Of a stretch of 64,000 nucleotides of DNA, positions 51,779-60,981 are shown piece after piece. Position 1 is the first letter of the stretch, and every line of letters begins with the position of its first letter. Under the pieces are notes generated by a model. The model saw only the letters and a program-made list of their open reading frames with translations. It was not told the DNA's origin and made no database searches. The position numbers were made by a program, and so were the translations under genes. Source of the stretch: Kribbella sindirgiensis. Its GTDB lineage: Bacteria > Actinomycetota > Actinomycetes > Propionibacteriales > Kribbellaceae. The stretch is from NCBI RefSeq assembly GCF_004331435.1, contig NZ_SJKA01000003.1, positions 124,001-188,000 on the forward strand. Direction: 5' to 3'.

Positions 51779-51864
51779 GCACGACTGCGCCCGCAGGAGG
51801 CGCAGAGCCCCAGGCGGGGTGACGAGTACTCGCCACCCCGCCACCGCGCTGCCACACTGCCGTA

Positions 51865-53124
51865 GTGCAGCGCACCGACGAGATCTCCAACTGCCCCGAG
51901 TGCGGGCACCAGATCAGGGTTGACCGGCGCTACGTCACCTGGTGTGACAAGTGCGATTGGAACGTCGACCCGACCCCCAACGAGGACCGGACACCGCCCT
52001 GGCGGCTTCGGCTCGAGCAGCGGCTCGCCGAAGCGCTCTACCGTGAACTGGAGACCGGGCACGTCCGCCGCCCCGGCTGGGACGCCGCCAGGATCAGTGC
52101 GCACGTCCTGTCCGCTCTGATCCTCGTGCTACCGCTGCTGGCCCTCTTGGTCGGCATCGCCCTGCTTGTCTTCTACCGGCCGCTGTGGCTCAGCGCACTG
52201 CTCGCGCTGCTCGCCTTCGCGGTGGTGTTCCTGCTACGTCCACGCGCCGCGAGCCTGCCGGAGGACGTGCACCCGGTGCCACGCGACCAGGCCCCCACCC
52301 TGTACGCCGTACTCGACGAACTCGCCGACACCATCGGCACCCGGAGAGTGGCAGCCGTCGTCGTCAACACAGACGCGAACCTCTGGTACCAGCAGATCGG
52401 CTGGCGCTTTCACCCGGTCGTCTGCATCGGGCTGCCGCTCTGGGCAGGACTGCGGCCACAGGAACGGATCGCCATCCTGGCGCACGAGCTCGGCCACGGC
52501 CGGCACGGCGACGCCAGGAGTGGCTGGCTGGTCAGCGCTGCCTGGTCCGTTCTGCAAGAACTGAACGCCACGTTCAGTGAGCAGTACGGCGACCGGGTCA
52601 GGCGAGAACACGGGTACGACGACTACACCGGTGCCACGATGGTCAGCCGGATGCTCAACGCCACCATCGGCACCCTGGTGCGCGGGGTCGCCTGGCTGCT
52701 CGAGCGGCTCCAACTGCGCGGCGACCAGCGAGCGGAGTACCTCGCGGATCGTCAGGCGGGCGAGATCGCGGGTTCCGAGGCGACCGCCCAGGCGCTCGAA
52801 CGGCTGGGGTTGGCCGACGCGTCGTACCGTGCCATGGAGCGCGCCCTTCGCTTCCCGACCGAGATCGACCCGCTGGAGGCGGTCCGGCGAGAGGTGAGCG
52901 AGGTCCCGGCACGGGAGATCGAGCGCCAGCTGCGGGTCAGCCGCCTCCGGGAGGCCCGTACCGACGCGACGCATCCCCCGACGTACCTCCGCACGAAGCT
53001 GATCCGCACCCGCCCCGCCACCACGGCTCGTCTGGTTCTGGGGATCGACCGCAACCGCGTCATCGACCAGGAGCTCCAGCCGACAGCCGCCAAGGCACTG
53101 GCCGAGCTAGGCGCCTCTCTTTAG
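51865..53124 (+). CDS. M48-family membrane metallopeptidase with N-terminal zinc ribbon
   Basis: A 419-residue protein. A zinc ribbon (CPECGHQ and CDKCDWN, residues 10-33) opens the protein. Two helices (about 78-118) form a hairpin, and the peptidase domain has HELGH (about 212-216) with GHGRHGD, then a third ligand region in RAEYLADRQAG. M48 peptidases (HtpX-like) degrade misfolded membrane proteins. The GTG start is in a TAGTG context; no ribosome site is evident. It converges on the phosphodiesterase gene with a four-base overlap. Confidence 0.88.
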   Translation: MQRTDEISNCPECGHQIRVDRRYVTWCDKCDWNVDPTPNEDRTPPWRLRLEQRLAEALYRELETGHVRRPGWDAARISAHVLSALILVLPLLALLVGIALLVFYRPLWLSALLALLAFAVVFLLRPRAASLPEDVHPVPRDQAPTLYAVLDELADTIGTRRVAAVVVNTDANLWYQQIGWRFHPVVCIGLPLWAGLRPQERIAILAHELGHGRHGDARSGWLVSAAWSVLQELNATFSEQYGDRVRREHGYDDYTGATMVSRMLNATIGTLVRGVAWLLERLQLRGDQRAEYLADRQAGEIAGSEATAQALERLGLADASYRAMERALRFPTEIDPLEAVRREVSEVPAREIERQLRVSRLREARTDATHPPTYLRTKLIRTRPATTARLVLGIDRNRVIDQELQPTAAKALAELGASL

Positions 53125-54086
53125 ACGTTCACAGCCGGTGTGCGGAGTGCGGCGACTGCCTGGTCCGGGTGGTCAGCGAAGATGCCTTGGAGGCCCAGGG
53201 CGGCGAAGCGGGTCAGTTCGGTGGGGAAGTCGGTGGCGGTCGGGAGGAAGCGGCGTTCGGCGCGGAACGTCCAGACCTGGACGTTCAGGCCGGCGCGGTG
53301 GGCGTGGTCGACCAGGCGGGTGGGTTCGCCGAGGCAACCGTCCGCGGTGCGTGGCAGGACCAGGTCCTTGGACGGCGCCAGCACCTGCGCGTACGTCGCG
53401 ATCTCCCGGAGGCCACGCGGCTCGATCAGCTCGGCGTACGTGCGCCCGTCGCCGGTCCGTAGGAAGTCGTTCGGTGCGCTCTCGGAGTCGATCAGCTGCA
53501 CCAGCGGCACCCGTGTCATCACCGACAGCCGCCGCAGGCTCGTCGGCTCGAACGACTGGATCATGATCTCGTCCGGACGCAGCCCGAGCGCCAGGATCCG
53601 CTCGGTGAGCAGCTCCTCGAGCGGCAGGCCGAGCCGCCGGAAGTACGTCGGGTGCTTGATCTCCGGCAGCACCCCGATCGGCCGTCCCAGCCGCACCGAC
53701 TCCCGGCGCGCCAGCGCGACCACCTCGTCGAAGCTGGGGATCTCCTCCAGCCCGTCGTACGCCGTGTTGTTCGCCCGGAGCGCGGGCATCCGCTCCCGGG
53801 CCCGCAGCGTCCGGAGCTCCGCGAACGTGAAGTCCTCGACGAACCAGCCGGTGACCGCGGTCCCGTCGACGATCTTGGTGATCCTCCGGTCCGCGAACAC
53901 CGGGTGCTCCGCGACGTCCGTCGTACCGGAGATCTCGTTCTCGTGCCGGCAGACCAGGACGCCGTCGAGAGTGGCGACCAGGTCGGGTTCCAGATAGTCC
54001 GCGCCCTGCAACGCCGCCAGCCGGTAGGCCGCCGGCGTGTGTTCCGGGCGGTAGCCACTCGCTCCCCGATGCGCGATCACCAACAT
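53121..54086 (-). CDS. Glycerophosphodiester phosphodiesterase
   Basis: A 321-residue GlpQ/UgpQ-type TIM-barrel enzyme that splits glycerophosphodiesters to glycerol-3-phosphate and an alcohol. Motifs: VIAHRGASGYRPEHT at the start with the catalytic His, LEPDLVATLDGVLVCRHE with the metal-binding acids, and LPEIKHP. There is no signal peptide with the start at 54086, which begins three residues before the conserved core; starts at 54110 or 54140 would add 8-18 residues. No clear ribosome site decides. Confidence 0.9.
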   Translation of the reverse strand: MLVIAHRGASGYRPEHTPAAYRLAALQGADYLEPDLVATLDGVLVCRHENEISGTTDVAEHPVFADRRITKIVDGTAVTGWFVEDFTFAELRTLRARERMPALRANNTAYDGLEEIPSFDEVVALARRESVRLGRPIGVLPEIKHPTYFRRLGLPLEELLTERILALGLRPDEIMIQSFEPTSLRRLSVMTRVPLVQLIDSESAPNDFLRTGDGRTYAELIEPRGLREIATYAQVLAPSKDLVLPRTADGCLGEPTRLVDHAHRAGLNVQVWTFRAERRFLPTATDFPTELTRFAALGLQGIFADHPDQAVAALRTPAVNV

Positions 54087-54165
54087 GGATCCAGGACAGG
54101 GGCCGGACATGACCCGGTGGGAACCCGTTGCCCAACGCAAGGTGAAGGTCTACCGACCGTCACCG

Positions 54166-54774
54166 TCACCGCGTGTGCTTGGCCCCCGGCAGCAGATTGG
54201 CGGCCAATAGATACTGCGCAACGCAGTACGTCGCCATCACCAGATAGTCGCGTGCTGCGAAGTCATGTCCGGCCAGGCCCGCGCCGATGAGCCCGTCCGA
54301 GATCAGGAACAGTGCACCGCCCAGTCCGGCCTGCCAGCCGTTCCACCCACTGGTGACAGCCGTCGCGGTGACCAGCAGCGAGTACGCCGCCACCGGGATC
54401 CGGTTGTCCCCCAGACCGGGCCACAGCAGCACCAGTGCGCCGGCCCAGACCACGCCGTACGCCGCCAGCACGACCAGCGACCGTCGGCGGGCTCTGCGTG
54501 CGAACAGCACCGCGTAGCAGACATGTGCCACGCCGAACGCCAGCATGCCCGGTAGCAGCTGATCGATCTGCAGCAGGAAGTCACCGGCGAGTGAGGCGCC
54601 CAGTGCGACCAGCAACGTGACCGGACCGCCGTTCAGCCGCGCCCAGACGGCCAGCGTCGGCATCAGCAGCACCTTGGTGATCGCCTGGGACCAGGTCTCG
54701 CCGATCCCGATCGTGACCAGATGCGCCACCGTCAGTATGCCGTACGCGAGCAGCCAGCCCTGTCCCCTCGTCAT
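54166..54774 (-). CDS. YhhN/TMEM86-family lysoplasmalogenase-like membrane protein
   Basis: A 202-residue membrane protein with about eight short helices. Family marks are TKVLLMPTLAVW (about 34-45), ASLAGDFLLQ with the conserved Asp (about 60-69), FGVAHVCYAVLF with the His, and FLISDGLIG. The human homologue hydrolyses the vinyl ether of lysoplasmalogens; bacterial substrates are unknown. Divergent from the ABC exporter pair. Confidence 0.88.
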   Translation of the reverse strand: MTRGQGWLLAYGILTVAHLVTIGIGETWSQAITKVLLMPTLAVWARLNGGPVTLLVALGASLAGDFLLQIDQLLPGMLAFGVAHVCYAVLFARRARRRSLVVLAAYGVVWAGALVLLWPGLGDNRIPVAAYSLLVTATAVTSGWNGWQAGLGGALFLISDGLIGAGLAGHDFAARDYLVMATYCVAQYLLAANLLPGAKHTR

Positions 54775-54859
54775 GCCCTAGATGGTGCCGGTCGGAGGGT
54801 CCACAGGTGCGAGTAATTCGCATGCGGCTGTCGGAGGCGGCACCTAGCCTGAGAAGGCT

Positions 54860-56581
54860 ATGAGACAACTGCCGCTCGCCGATCCCGGCGTCCCGAATCA
54901 TCGATCGCCGGCCCGCTACCTGTGGTGGGTCGCGGGCGGTCAAGCGCGCACGCTCGCGGGCGGGATGGCGTTCGGCATCCTGTGGATGGCGGCGCAGGCG
55001 TTCATCCCGGCGATCCTCGGGCGAGCGATCGACGAGGGCATCGCGGCCCGCGACGGCGAGCGCCTGCTGTACTGGACGGCGCTGCTGTTCGCGGTCGGCG
55101 TGGTGCAGGCGACGGCGGGCATCATGCGGCACCGGTTCGCGGTCACCAACTGGCTGACCGCGGCGTACCGGACGGTCCAGGTGGTCACGCGGAAGTCGGC
55201 CGACCTCGGCGCGACCCTGCCCAAGCAGCTGGCCACCGGCGAGGTGGTCAGCATCGGCGCGGGCGACCTGTCCTACATCGGGAACCTGATGGAGATCTCG
55301 GCCCGGTTCGCCGGCGCGATCGTCGCGTTCGTAGTGGTCGCGTCGATCCTGCTGTCGTCCTCGACCGTGCTCGGTCTGGTGGTACTCATCGGCGTACCGA
55401 TCATGCTGTTCTGCCTCGGTCCGATGCTGCGGCCGCTGCACAAGCGGCAGTCCGCGCAGCGCGAGGCGGTCGGTGAGCTGAACTCGCTGGGCTCGGACAT
55501 CGTGGCCGGCCTGCGGGTGCTGCGCGGGATCGGCGGCGAGGAGTCGTTCTCCCAGCGCTACCGGAGCGAGTCACAGCAGGTGCGGAAGGCCGGCGTACGC
55601 GTGGCCGGCATCCAGTCGGTGCTGGACGCGGCCCAGGTGCTGCTGCCTGGCGTCTTCGTCGTGCTGGTGGTCGGCCTGGGTGCGCACTTCGCCCTGCGCG
55701 GTGACCTCAGTGCCGGCTCGCTGGTCGCGTTCTACGGATATGCGACGTTCCTGGTGCTGCCACTGCGGACGGCGACCGAGTTCGCGAACCAGCTGATGCG
55801 CGGACTGGTCGCAGCGGGCCGGGTCATCCGGGTGCTGAAGCTGGAGACCGACGTCACCGACCCGGAGACTCCGGTGCGGCTTCCGGACCACGGCGACCTG
55901 GTCGATCCGGTCTCGGGCGTCCGCGCCCGCGACGGACTGCTCACCGCGGTCGTCTCCGCGGAGCCGGACACCTACGACAAGCTCGCAGACCGCCTAGGTC
56001 GGTACGACGAGGCCAGCGAGGTCAGGTACGGCGGTGTGACGCTGGCCAGCGCTACGCGGGCAGACGTTCGCGAGCGCATCCTGGTGAGCGACACGGGCTC
56101 CCAGCTGTTCACCGGTGTGTTGCGCACGGAGCTGGACCCAGCAGGTCGCCGTACGGACGACGAGCTGAGGGCAGCGCTGCGTACGGCGTCTGCGGACGAC
56201 GTACTCGTCGCGCTACCGGACGGGCTCGACTCCGAGGTGGAAGAGAAGGGCCGCTCGTTCTCCGGTGGACAGCGTCAGCGGCTGGTCCTCGTCCGCGCCT
56301 TGCTCGCCGACCCGTCGGTGCTGGTCCTGGTCGAGCCGACCTCGGCCGTGGACGCGCACACCGAGGCGCGGATCGCGGACCGGCTGCGCGACCACCGGTC
56401 CGGCCGCAGCACCGTCGTACTGACCGCGAGCCCACTGCTGCTGGACCGCGTCGACGAGGTGATCTTCGTCGCCGCCGGCCGAGTCGTTGCCACCGGCAAG
56501 CACCGCGAGCTGCTCGAGAGCACTCCGCTGTACCGCAGGACCGTGACCCGCCAGACCGAAGAAGAGGAGGCCCTCCGATGA
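54860..56581 (+). CDS. ABC exporter half-transporter with degenerate ATP site
   Basis: A 573-residue type IV ABC exporter half: six helices (about 25-300) and a nucleotide-binding domain from about 330. The domain has lost the Walker A loop (the region reads GLLTAVVSAEPDTYDKL, with no GxxGxGK) and its Walker B aspartate (VLVLVEPTS). It keeps a perfect signature FSGGQRQR (about 467-474). It can therefore lend the signature but not bind ATP normally. TAGCCT lies ten bases before the ATG, so the message may be leaderless. It overlaps the next gene by four bases and must work as a heterodimer with it. Confidence 0.92.
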   Translation: MRQLPLADPGVPNHRSPARYLWWVAGGQARTLAGGMAFGILWMAAQAFIPAILGRAIDEGIAARDGERLLYWTALLFAVGVVQATAGIMRHRFAVTNWLTAAYRTVQVVTRKSADLGATLPKQLATGEVVSIGAGDLSYIGNLMEISARFAGAIVAFVVVASILLSSSTVLGLVVLIGVPIMLFCLGPMLRPLHKRQSAQREAVGELNSLGSDIVAGLRVLRGIGGEESFSQRYRSESQQVRKAGVRVAGIQSVLDAAQVLLPGVFVVLVVGLGAHFALRGDLSAGSLVAFYGYATFLVLPLRTATEFANQLMRGLVAAGRVIRVLKLETDVTDPETPVRLPDHGDLVDPVSGVRARDGLLTAVVSAEPDTYDKLADRLGRYDEASEVRYGGVTLASATRADVRERILVSDTGSQLFTGVLRTELDPAGRRTDDELRAALRTASADDVLVALPDGLDSEVEEKGRSFSGGQRQRLVLVRALLADPSVLVLVEPTSAVDAHTEARIADRLRDHRSGRSTVVLTASPLLLDRVDEVIFVAAGRVVATGKHRELLESTPLYRRTVTRQTEEEEALR

Positions 56582-58314
56582 GGCAGATCCTGCCCGTGGC
56601 CGGGCCGGCCGAGATCCGGCGGCACGCGCGACGGCTGGCCCGGCGGCACCCGCGGGCGCTGTTGATCGCGCTCGGGCTGCATGGGCTCGCGGCAGTCAGC
56701 GGACTCGCGGCCCCGCGGCTGATCGGCAGCCTGGTGGAGGACGTGCAGCACGGCACGACCGCCGCCAAGGTCAACGTGGTGATCATCGTGATCGCCGGCT
56801 TCATCGTCGCGCAGTCGCTGCTGACCCGTTGGGCGCGGTACCGGTCGTTCGCGCTGGGCGAGCAGGTGCTGGCCGAGCTGCGTGAGGAGTTCGTCGACAA
56901 CGCGCTCGCGCTCCCGATCGGCACGGTCGAGCGGGCCGGTACCGGCGACCTGCTGTCGCGGACGTCGCGCGACGTCGACACGCTGTCCCGGACGGTGCGG
57001 TTCGCCGTACCGGAGACGATCATCGCGTTCGTGACCGTGATCTTCACCGTGGTCGCGACGGCGCTGGTGGGTGTCTGGGTCCTGGTGCCACTGGCCGCGA
57101 TGGTCCCCCTGCTGTGGCTGAGCACGAAGTGGTACCTGCGGCGTGCAAAGGACGGGTACCTGCGCGAGAACGCGGCGTACGCGCAGATGACCAGCTCGCT
57201 CGCGGAGACGGTCGAAGGCGCGCGGACGGTTGAGGCGCTGCGGCGGTACGACGATCGCGTGCGGCGCGGTGATGTCGACATCCGAGGGAGCTACCTGGCT
57301 GAGCGGTACACGCTGTTCCTGCGGACCGTGTACTTCCCGGCCGCCGAGCTCGGGTACCTCGTGCCGGTGGTCGGCACACTGCTGTTCGGCGGCTGGATGC
57401 ACCTCAACGGGCATGCCTCGCTCGGCGCCGTGACGGCCGCCGTGCTGTACGTGAACCAGCTGATCGACCCAGTCGACCGGTTGCTGTCCTGGCTGGACGA
57501 GCTCCAGTCCGGCGGCGCCGCGTTCGCGCGACTGCTCGGTATCAGCGACGTACCGGACGACCGGACGCCGTCGGGGCGGGAGCCTTCCGGTGAGCTCGTC
57601 GAGGCGCGTGACGTGCGGTTCTCGTACGTCGAGGGTCGCGACGTACTGCACGGCGTCGACCTGACGATCCAGCCGGGCGAGCGGATCGCGATGGTCGGGC
57701 CGTCCGGTGCGGGCAAATCGACGCTGGGGCGGTTGGTCGCGGGTATCCACCCGCCGCGGACCGGTTCGGTGACGGTCGGCGGGGTGGGCATGACGGAGCT
57801 GCCGCTGGACGAGCTGCGCAAACAGGTCGCCCTGGTCACGCAGGAGCACCACGTCTTCGTCGGAACGCTGCGGGACAACCTCTCGATGGCGCGTCCTTCT
57901 GCAACGGATGCGGAGCTGCTCGACGCGCTCGGTGCAGTGGACGCGCGCGAGTGGGCCGTGGCGCTGCCGGACGGGCTCGACACTCGGGTCGGTTCCGGAC
58001 AGCTGGCGTTGACGCCGGCCCAGGCGCAGCAGCTGGCTCTGGCACGGCTGGTGCTCGCCGACCCGCACACGCTGGTCCTCGACGAGGCAACCTCGCTGAT
58101 CGACCCGCGGGCCGCACGACACATGGAGCGCTCACTGGCCGCCGTACTGGAAGGCCGAACAGTCATAGCCATCGCCCACCGCCTCTACACCGCCCACGAC
58201 GCCGACCGCGTCGCAGTGGTGGAGGACGGCCGCATCTCGGAGCTCGGCAGTCACGACGAACTGGTCGCCCGCGAAGGCTCGTACGCCGCCTTGTGGAACT
58301 CCTGGCACGGCTGA
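56578..58314 (+). CDS. ABC exporter half-transporter with intact Walker A
   Basis: A 578-residue partner of the preceding half. Six helices (about 30-300), then a nucleotide-binding domain with Walker A GPSGAGKST (374-382), a Q-loop TQEHH and Walker B LVLDEATS. Its signature motif is degenerate (LTPAQAQQ instead of LSGGQ), the mirror image of its partner. The pair thus has a single working ATP site. The substrate is unknown; multidrug or peptide export is typical. A terminator begins at the stop codon. Confidence 0.94.
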   Translation: MRQILPVAGPAEIRRHARRLARRHPRALLIALGLHGLAAVSGLAAPRLIGSLVEDVQHGTTAAKVNVVIIVIAGFIVAQSLLTRWARYRSFALGEQVLAELREEFVDNALALPIGTVERAGTGDLLSRTSRDVDTLSRTVRFAVPETIIAFVTVIFTVVATALVGVWVLVPLAAMVPLLWLSTKWYLRRAKDGYLRENAAYAQMTSSLAETVEGARTVEALRRYDDRVRRGDVDIRGSYLAERYTLFLRTVYFPAAELGYLVPVVGTLLFGGWMHLNGHASLGAVTAAVLYVNQLIDPVDRLLSWLDELQSGGAAFARLLGISDVPDDRTPSGREPSGELVEARDVRFSYVEGRDVLHGVDLTIQPGERIAMVGPSGAGKSTLGRLVAGIHPPRTGSVTVGGVGMTELPLDELRKQVALVTQEHHVFVGTLRDNLSMARPSATDAELLDALGAVDAREWAVALPDGLDTRVGSGQLALTPAQAQQLALARLVLADPHTLVLDEATSLIDPRAARHMERSLAAVLEGRTVIAIAHRLYTAHDADRVAVVEDGRISELGSHDELVAREGSYAALWNSWHG

Positions 58315-58344
58315 CCCCGCAAGATCACCTCTGACCTTGCGGGG
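58315..58344. terminator. Terminator after the ABC exporter
   Basis: CCCCGCAAG and CTTGCGGGG flank an inner TCA...TGA pair, giving a stem of about 12 bp with one mismatch between the convergent exporter and methyltransferase genes. Confidence 0.75.
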
Positions 58345-58354
58345 GCCGCCCCTT

Positions 58355-58897
58355 CTAACGTTTGCGCAGTAGCAGGACTGCTGAGTCGACATGCGGCGGT
58401 GGGGTGAAAGCCTTGCGGGGAAGGCGAAGACCGATGGACGGGTCGTAGTGGCGGAACCACCGATTGGCTCCGGGCGCGTCACCGCGAACCCACCGATTCG
58501 CCACCTGCCGCTGCAGCACCAGATCCGCCGACACCAGGCGTGAACCCGGCGACAGCAAACGCTTCAGCAACAGAGTGGAGATGTTGTACGGCGGACTGGA
58601 CACCACCCGGAACGGCCGCGACGGCAGTCGCAGATCACCGGCATCGGCCCGGACGACCGTCACCGGCGCGTCCGCGAACCGCCGGCGCAACCGATCGGCA
58701 CGACCTGGATGGAGTTCGACGGCGACCACCCGGGCGCCGGCCCGGACCAGCGGCGCGGTCAGCGCGCCGAGTCCGGCCCCGACGTCGAGGACGAGCTCAC
58801 CGGGAGTGATCCCGGCCGCGTCCACAACCCGTTGGGCCCAACGGCTATCGAGCGGATGCCATCCCCAGGCACCCCTCGCCTGCCCGGAGGCGGGCAC
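58355..58897 (-). CDS. Short Erm/KsgA-like rRNA adenine N6-methyltransferase
   Basis: A 180-residue class I methyltransferase. The AdoMet motif is VLDVGAGLGALTAPL (about 36-50), followed by VVAVELHPGRADRL and the acidic VRADAGDLRLP. Motif IV reads SSPPYNIS, where Erm/KsgA enzymes have N-x-P-F/Y, so the key Asn is Ser. It is about 80 residues shorter than full Erm proteins and keeps only a small C-terminal lobe. The closest relatives are macrolide-resistance methyltransferases of actinobacteria. The start is GTG; no ribosome site was found. Confidence 0.8.
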   Translation of the reverse strand: MPASGQARGAWGWHPLDSRWAQRVVDAAGITPGELVLDVGAGLGALTAPLVRAGARVVAVELHPGRADRLRRRFADAPVTVVRADAGDLRLPSRPFRVVSSPPYNISTLLLKRLLSPGSRLVSADLVLQRQVANRWVRGDAPGANRWFRHYDPSIGLRLPRKAFTPPPHVDSAVLLLRKR

Positions 58898-58957
58898 GAC
58901 GGACCATCACGAAGTACGTAATCATGCGCCGACCCTAAACCGCCGCGACACCTTGAC

Positions 58958-60094
58958 TCAAAGCATTTTCGGCGTCGCACCCAGTGCCGTCACGGTCTCC
59001 GTCGTACGGCGCTGCGCCAGCTCGAGCCGACTGTGCCGGGCGGTGTCCTTCGCGAGTTCCCGCCGTACATCGAGAACTCGGACCGGCAGGTCGTCGATCA
59101 TCAGCAGCGGCGCGTACTCGGCCTCGGTCTGCCAGCCGTTTCCGTTGCGGATGAAGGTGAAGCGGGTCAGCAGTCCTTCGGCCTTGCGGCTCGCAGGTTC
59201 CCGGTGCGCGGCGACCAGGTTCCCGTGCCCGTAGGCGATCCACTTGCCGTCGATCTCCTGCATCGGCTGCACGACGTGCGCATGGTGGCCGATCACCAGG
59301 TCGATGTTGCTATCGGCAAGCAGTTGCGGACCGATCTCGCGCTGCTGGTCGTTGAGCTTGTTCGAGTACTCCGTACCCCAGTGGCAGCTGACCAGCACCA
59401 GCTCGGCGCCGCGGTCGCGGGCCTCCTGGGCCTTCAGCTTGATCGTCTTCGCGCTGATGGTGCCGGCCCGCCAGGTCTCGCCGTTCGGGTACGGCAGCCC
59501 GTTGAACCCGAACGTGAAACTGAGCGACGCGACCTTCACTCCCCCGACGTCGACGATCGTGATCTGCTCGGCCTCGGCCCGCGACCGCGCCGTACCGGCG
59601 TGCTTCAGCCCGACCCTGTCCAGCGTGTCGAGGGTCCGGTCGACGCCGGCCGCGCCGCCGTCGAAGCTGTGGTTGCTCGCGGTCGTGCAGAGGTCGTAGC
59701 CGGTCTGCTTGAGCGCGGTGGCAATCTGCGGCGGGCCCTGGAAGAGCGGGTACCCGTGGTACGGCCCGCCTGCACGGGCCAGCGGTGTCTCCAGGTGCGC
59801 GATCGCGAGATCCGCCTTCTGGACAAGGGGTTTCACGCTGCTCATCAGCGGCGCGAAGTCCCAGCGGCCGTCTTTGCCGTCGCGCCTCGCGGTGGTCCAG
59901 AGCCGCTCGTGCAGCAGTACGTCGCCCGTCGCGACCACGGTCAGCCGCTCCGGCTGCTTTCCCGGCCCCGATGCCGGGGTCTTCGTGGGCTTGCCACCGG
60001 CCGTGTTCGGGCTGATCTCGTCGGCGCATCCGGTTGCCGCCACCGCGACTCCGGCGAGTAGGCCTCCGAGCACTGCACGTCGTCGTACCAACAT
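58958..60094 (-). CDS. CapA-family (PGA synthesis-type) metallophosphatase lipoprotein
   Basis: A 378-residue protein. RRRAVLGG and a lipobox ATGC (Cys23) indicate Tat export and lipid anchoring. The CapA domain shows TVVATGDVLLHERL, DLAIAHLETPLARAGG, TTASNHSFDGG, LVSCHWGTEYS and VIGHHAHVVQP, the metal ligands of this calcineurin-like family. CapA is linked to poly-gamma-glutamate capsules, but isolated copies have unknown roles. On the minus strand TACCCT at 60124-60119 is a likely -10. The longer frame upstream is not supported. Confidence 0.9.
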   Translation of the reverse strand: MLVRRRAVLGGLLAGVAVAATGCADEISPNTAGGKPTKTPASGPGKQPERLTVVATGDVLLHERLWTTARRDGKDGRWDFAPLMSSVKPLVQKADLAIAHLETPLARAGGPYHGYPLFQGPPQIATALKQTGYDLCTTASNHSFDGGAAGVDRTLDTLDRVGLKHAGTARSRAEAEQITIVDVGGVKVASLSFTFGFNGLPYPNGETWRAGTISAKTIKLKAQEARDRGAELVLVSCHWGTEYSNKLNDQQREIGPQLLADSNIDLVIGHHAHVVQPMQEIDGKWIAYGHGNLVAAHREPASRKAEGLLTRFTFIRNGNGWQTEAEYAPLLMIDDLPVRVLDVRRELAKDTARHSRLELAQRRTTETVTALGATPKML

Positions 60095-60175
60095 CCCCGC
60101 CCCCGAGTTCTCTCTCACAGGGTAGGACGCTGCAGGCGACCGATCGGTTGAGCGGGTTGTGGTAGGAAGTACCGG

Positions 60176-60193
60176 TATAACTATCCCGGAGGA
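60176..60193 (+). promoter_or_regulatory. Promoter box and ribosome site of map
   Basis: TATAACT is a good -10, but it lies only about 15 bases from the start codon, and CGGAGGAATC directly precedes the ATG. If both are used, the leader is very short. No -35 is evident. Confidence 0.4.
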
Positions 60194-60196
60194 ATC

Positions 60197-60964
60197 ATGG
60201 TCGAGTTGAAGACGCCGACGCAGATCGAGCAGATGCGCGCGGCCGGGCGGGTCGTCGGCACCGCGCTCGCGACGGTGAGGAAGGAAGCCGCGGTCGGCGT
60301 CTCGTTGCGCGAACTCGACGAGGTGGCCCGCGACGTACTGCGTTCCGCCGGGGCGGTGTCGTTGTTCGATGGGTACCAGCCCGGGTTCGCGACCTCGCCA
60401 TTCAGCGGCGTGATCTGTACGTCGGTGAACGACGCCGTACTGCACGGGCTGCCGTCCGACCAGCGGCTCGCCGACGGCGACCTGCTCAACGTGGACTGCG
60501 GCGCCTCGATCGACGGGTGGTGCGCGGACTCGGCGATCAGCTTCTGCATCGGTACACCGCGGGCCGAGGACCTGGAACTGATCGCGACGACCGAGGAGGC
60601 ACTGGCCGCGGGAATCGCGGCCGCCGTCGAGGGCAACCGGATCGGCGACATCGGCGCCGCTATCGGAGCGGTCGGGGACCGGGCCGGCGTCGGCACCAAC
60701 CTGGACTTCGGCGGCCACGGCGTCGGCCGCCGCATGCACGAGGAACCCCACATCCCCAACGGCGGCCGCCCCGGCCGCGGCCTCAGACTCCGCGCCGGCC
60801 ACGTCGTCGCGATCGAACCCTGGTTCTGGTCCGGCCCCGGCTCCACCTACAGGATCGACGAGGACGGTTGGACCCTCCGCTCCGCCGACCGAACCCGAGG
60901 CGCCCACGCCGAACACACCGTAGCCATCACCCCCGAAGGCCCCCAGATCCTCACCCTCCCGTAA
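60197..60964 (+). CDS. map: Methionine aminopeptidase type I
   Basis: A 255-residue enzyme that removes the initiator methionine from nascent proteins. The five metal ligands are visible in NVDCGASIDGWCADSA (two Asp), GHGVGRRMHEEP (His), AIEPWF (Glu) and HAEHTVAI (Glu). It has no N-terminal SH3-binding extension. It is not in the ribosomal protein operon, so it is probably a secondary map copy, as most actinobacteria have two or more. Confidence 0.95.
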   Translation: MVELKTPTQIEQMRAAGRVVGTALATVRKEAAVGVSLRELDEVARDVLRSAGAVSLFDGYQPGFATSPFSGVICTSVNDAVLHGLPSDQRLADGDLLNVDCGASIDGWCADSAISFCIGTPRAEDLELIATTEEALAAGIAAAVEGNRIGDIGAAIGAVGDRAGVGTNLDFGGHGVGRRMHEEPHIPNGGRPGRGLRLRAGHVVAIEPWFWSGPGSTYRIDEDGWTLRSADRTRGAHAEHTVAITPEGPQILTLP

Positions 60965-60981
60965 CAACCGACATCTTTCCT

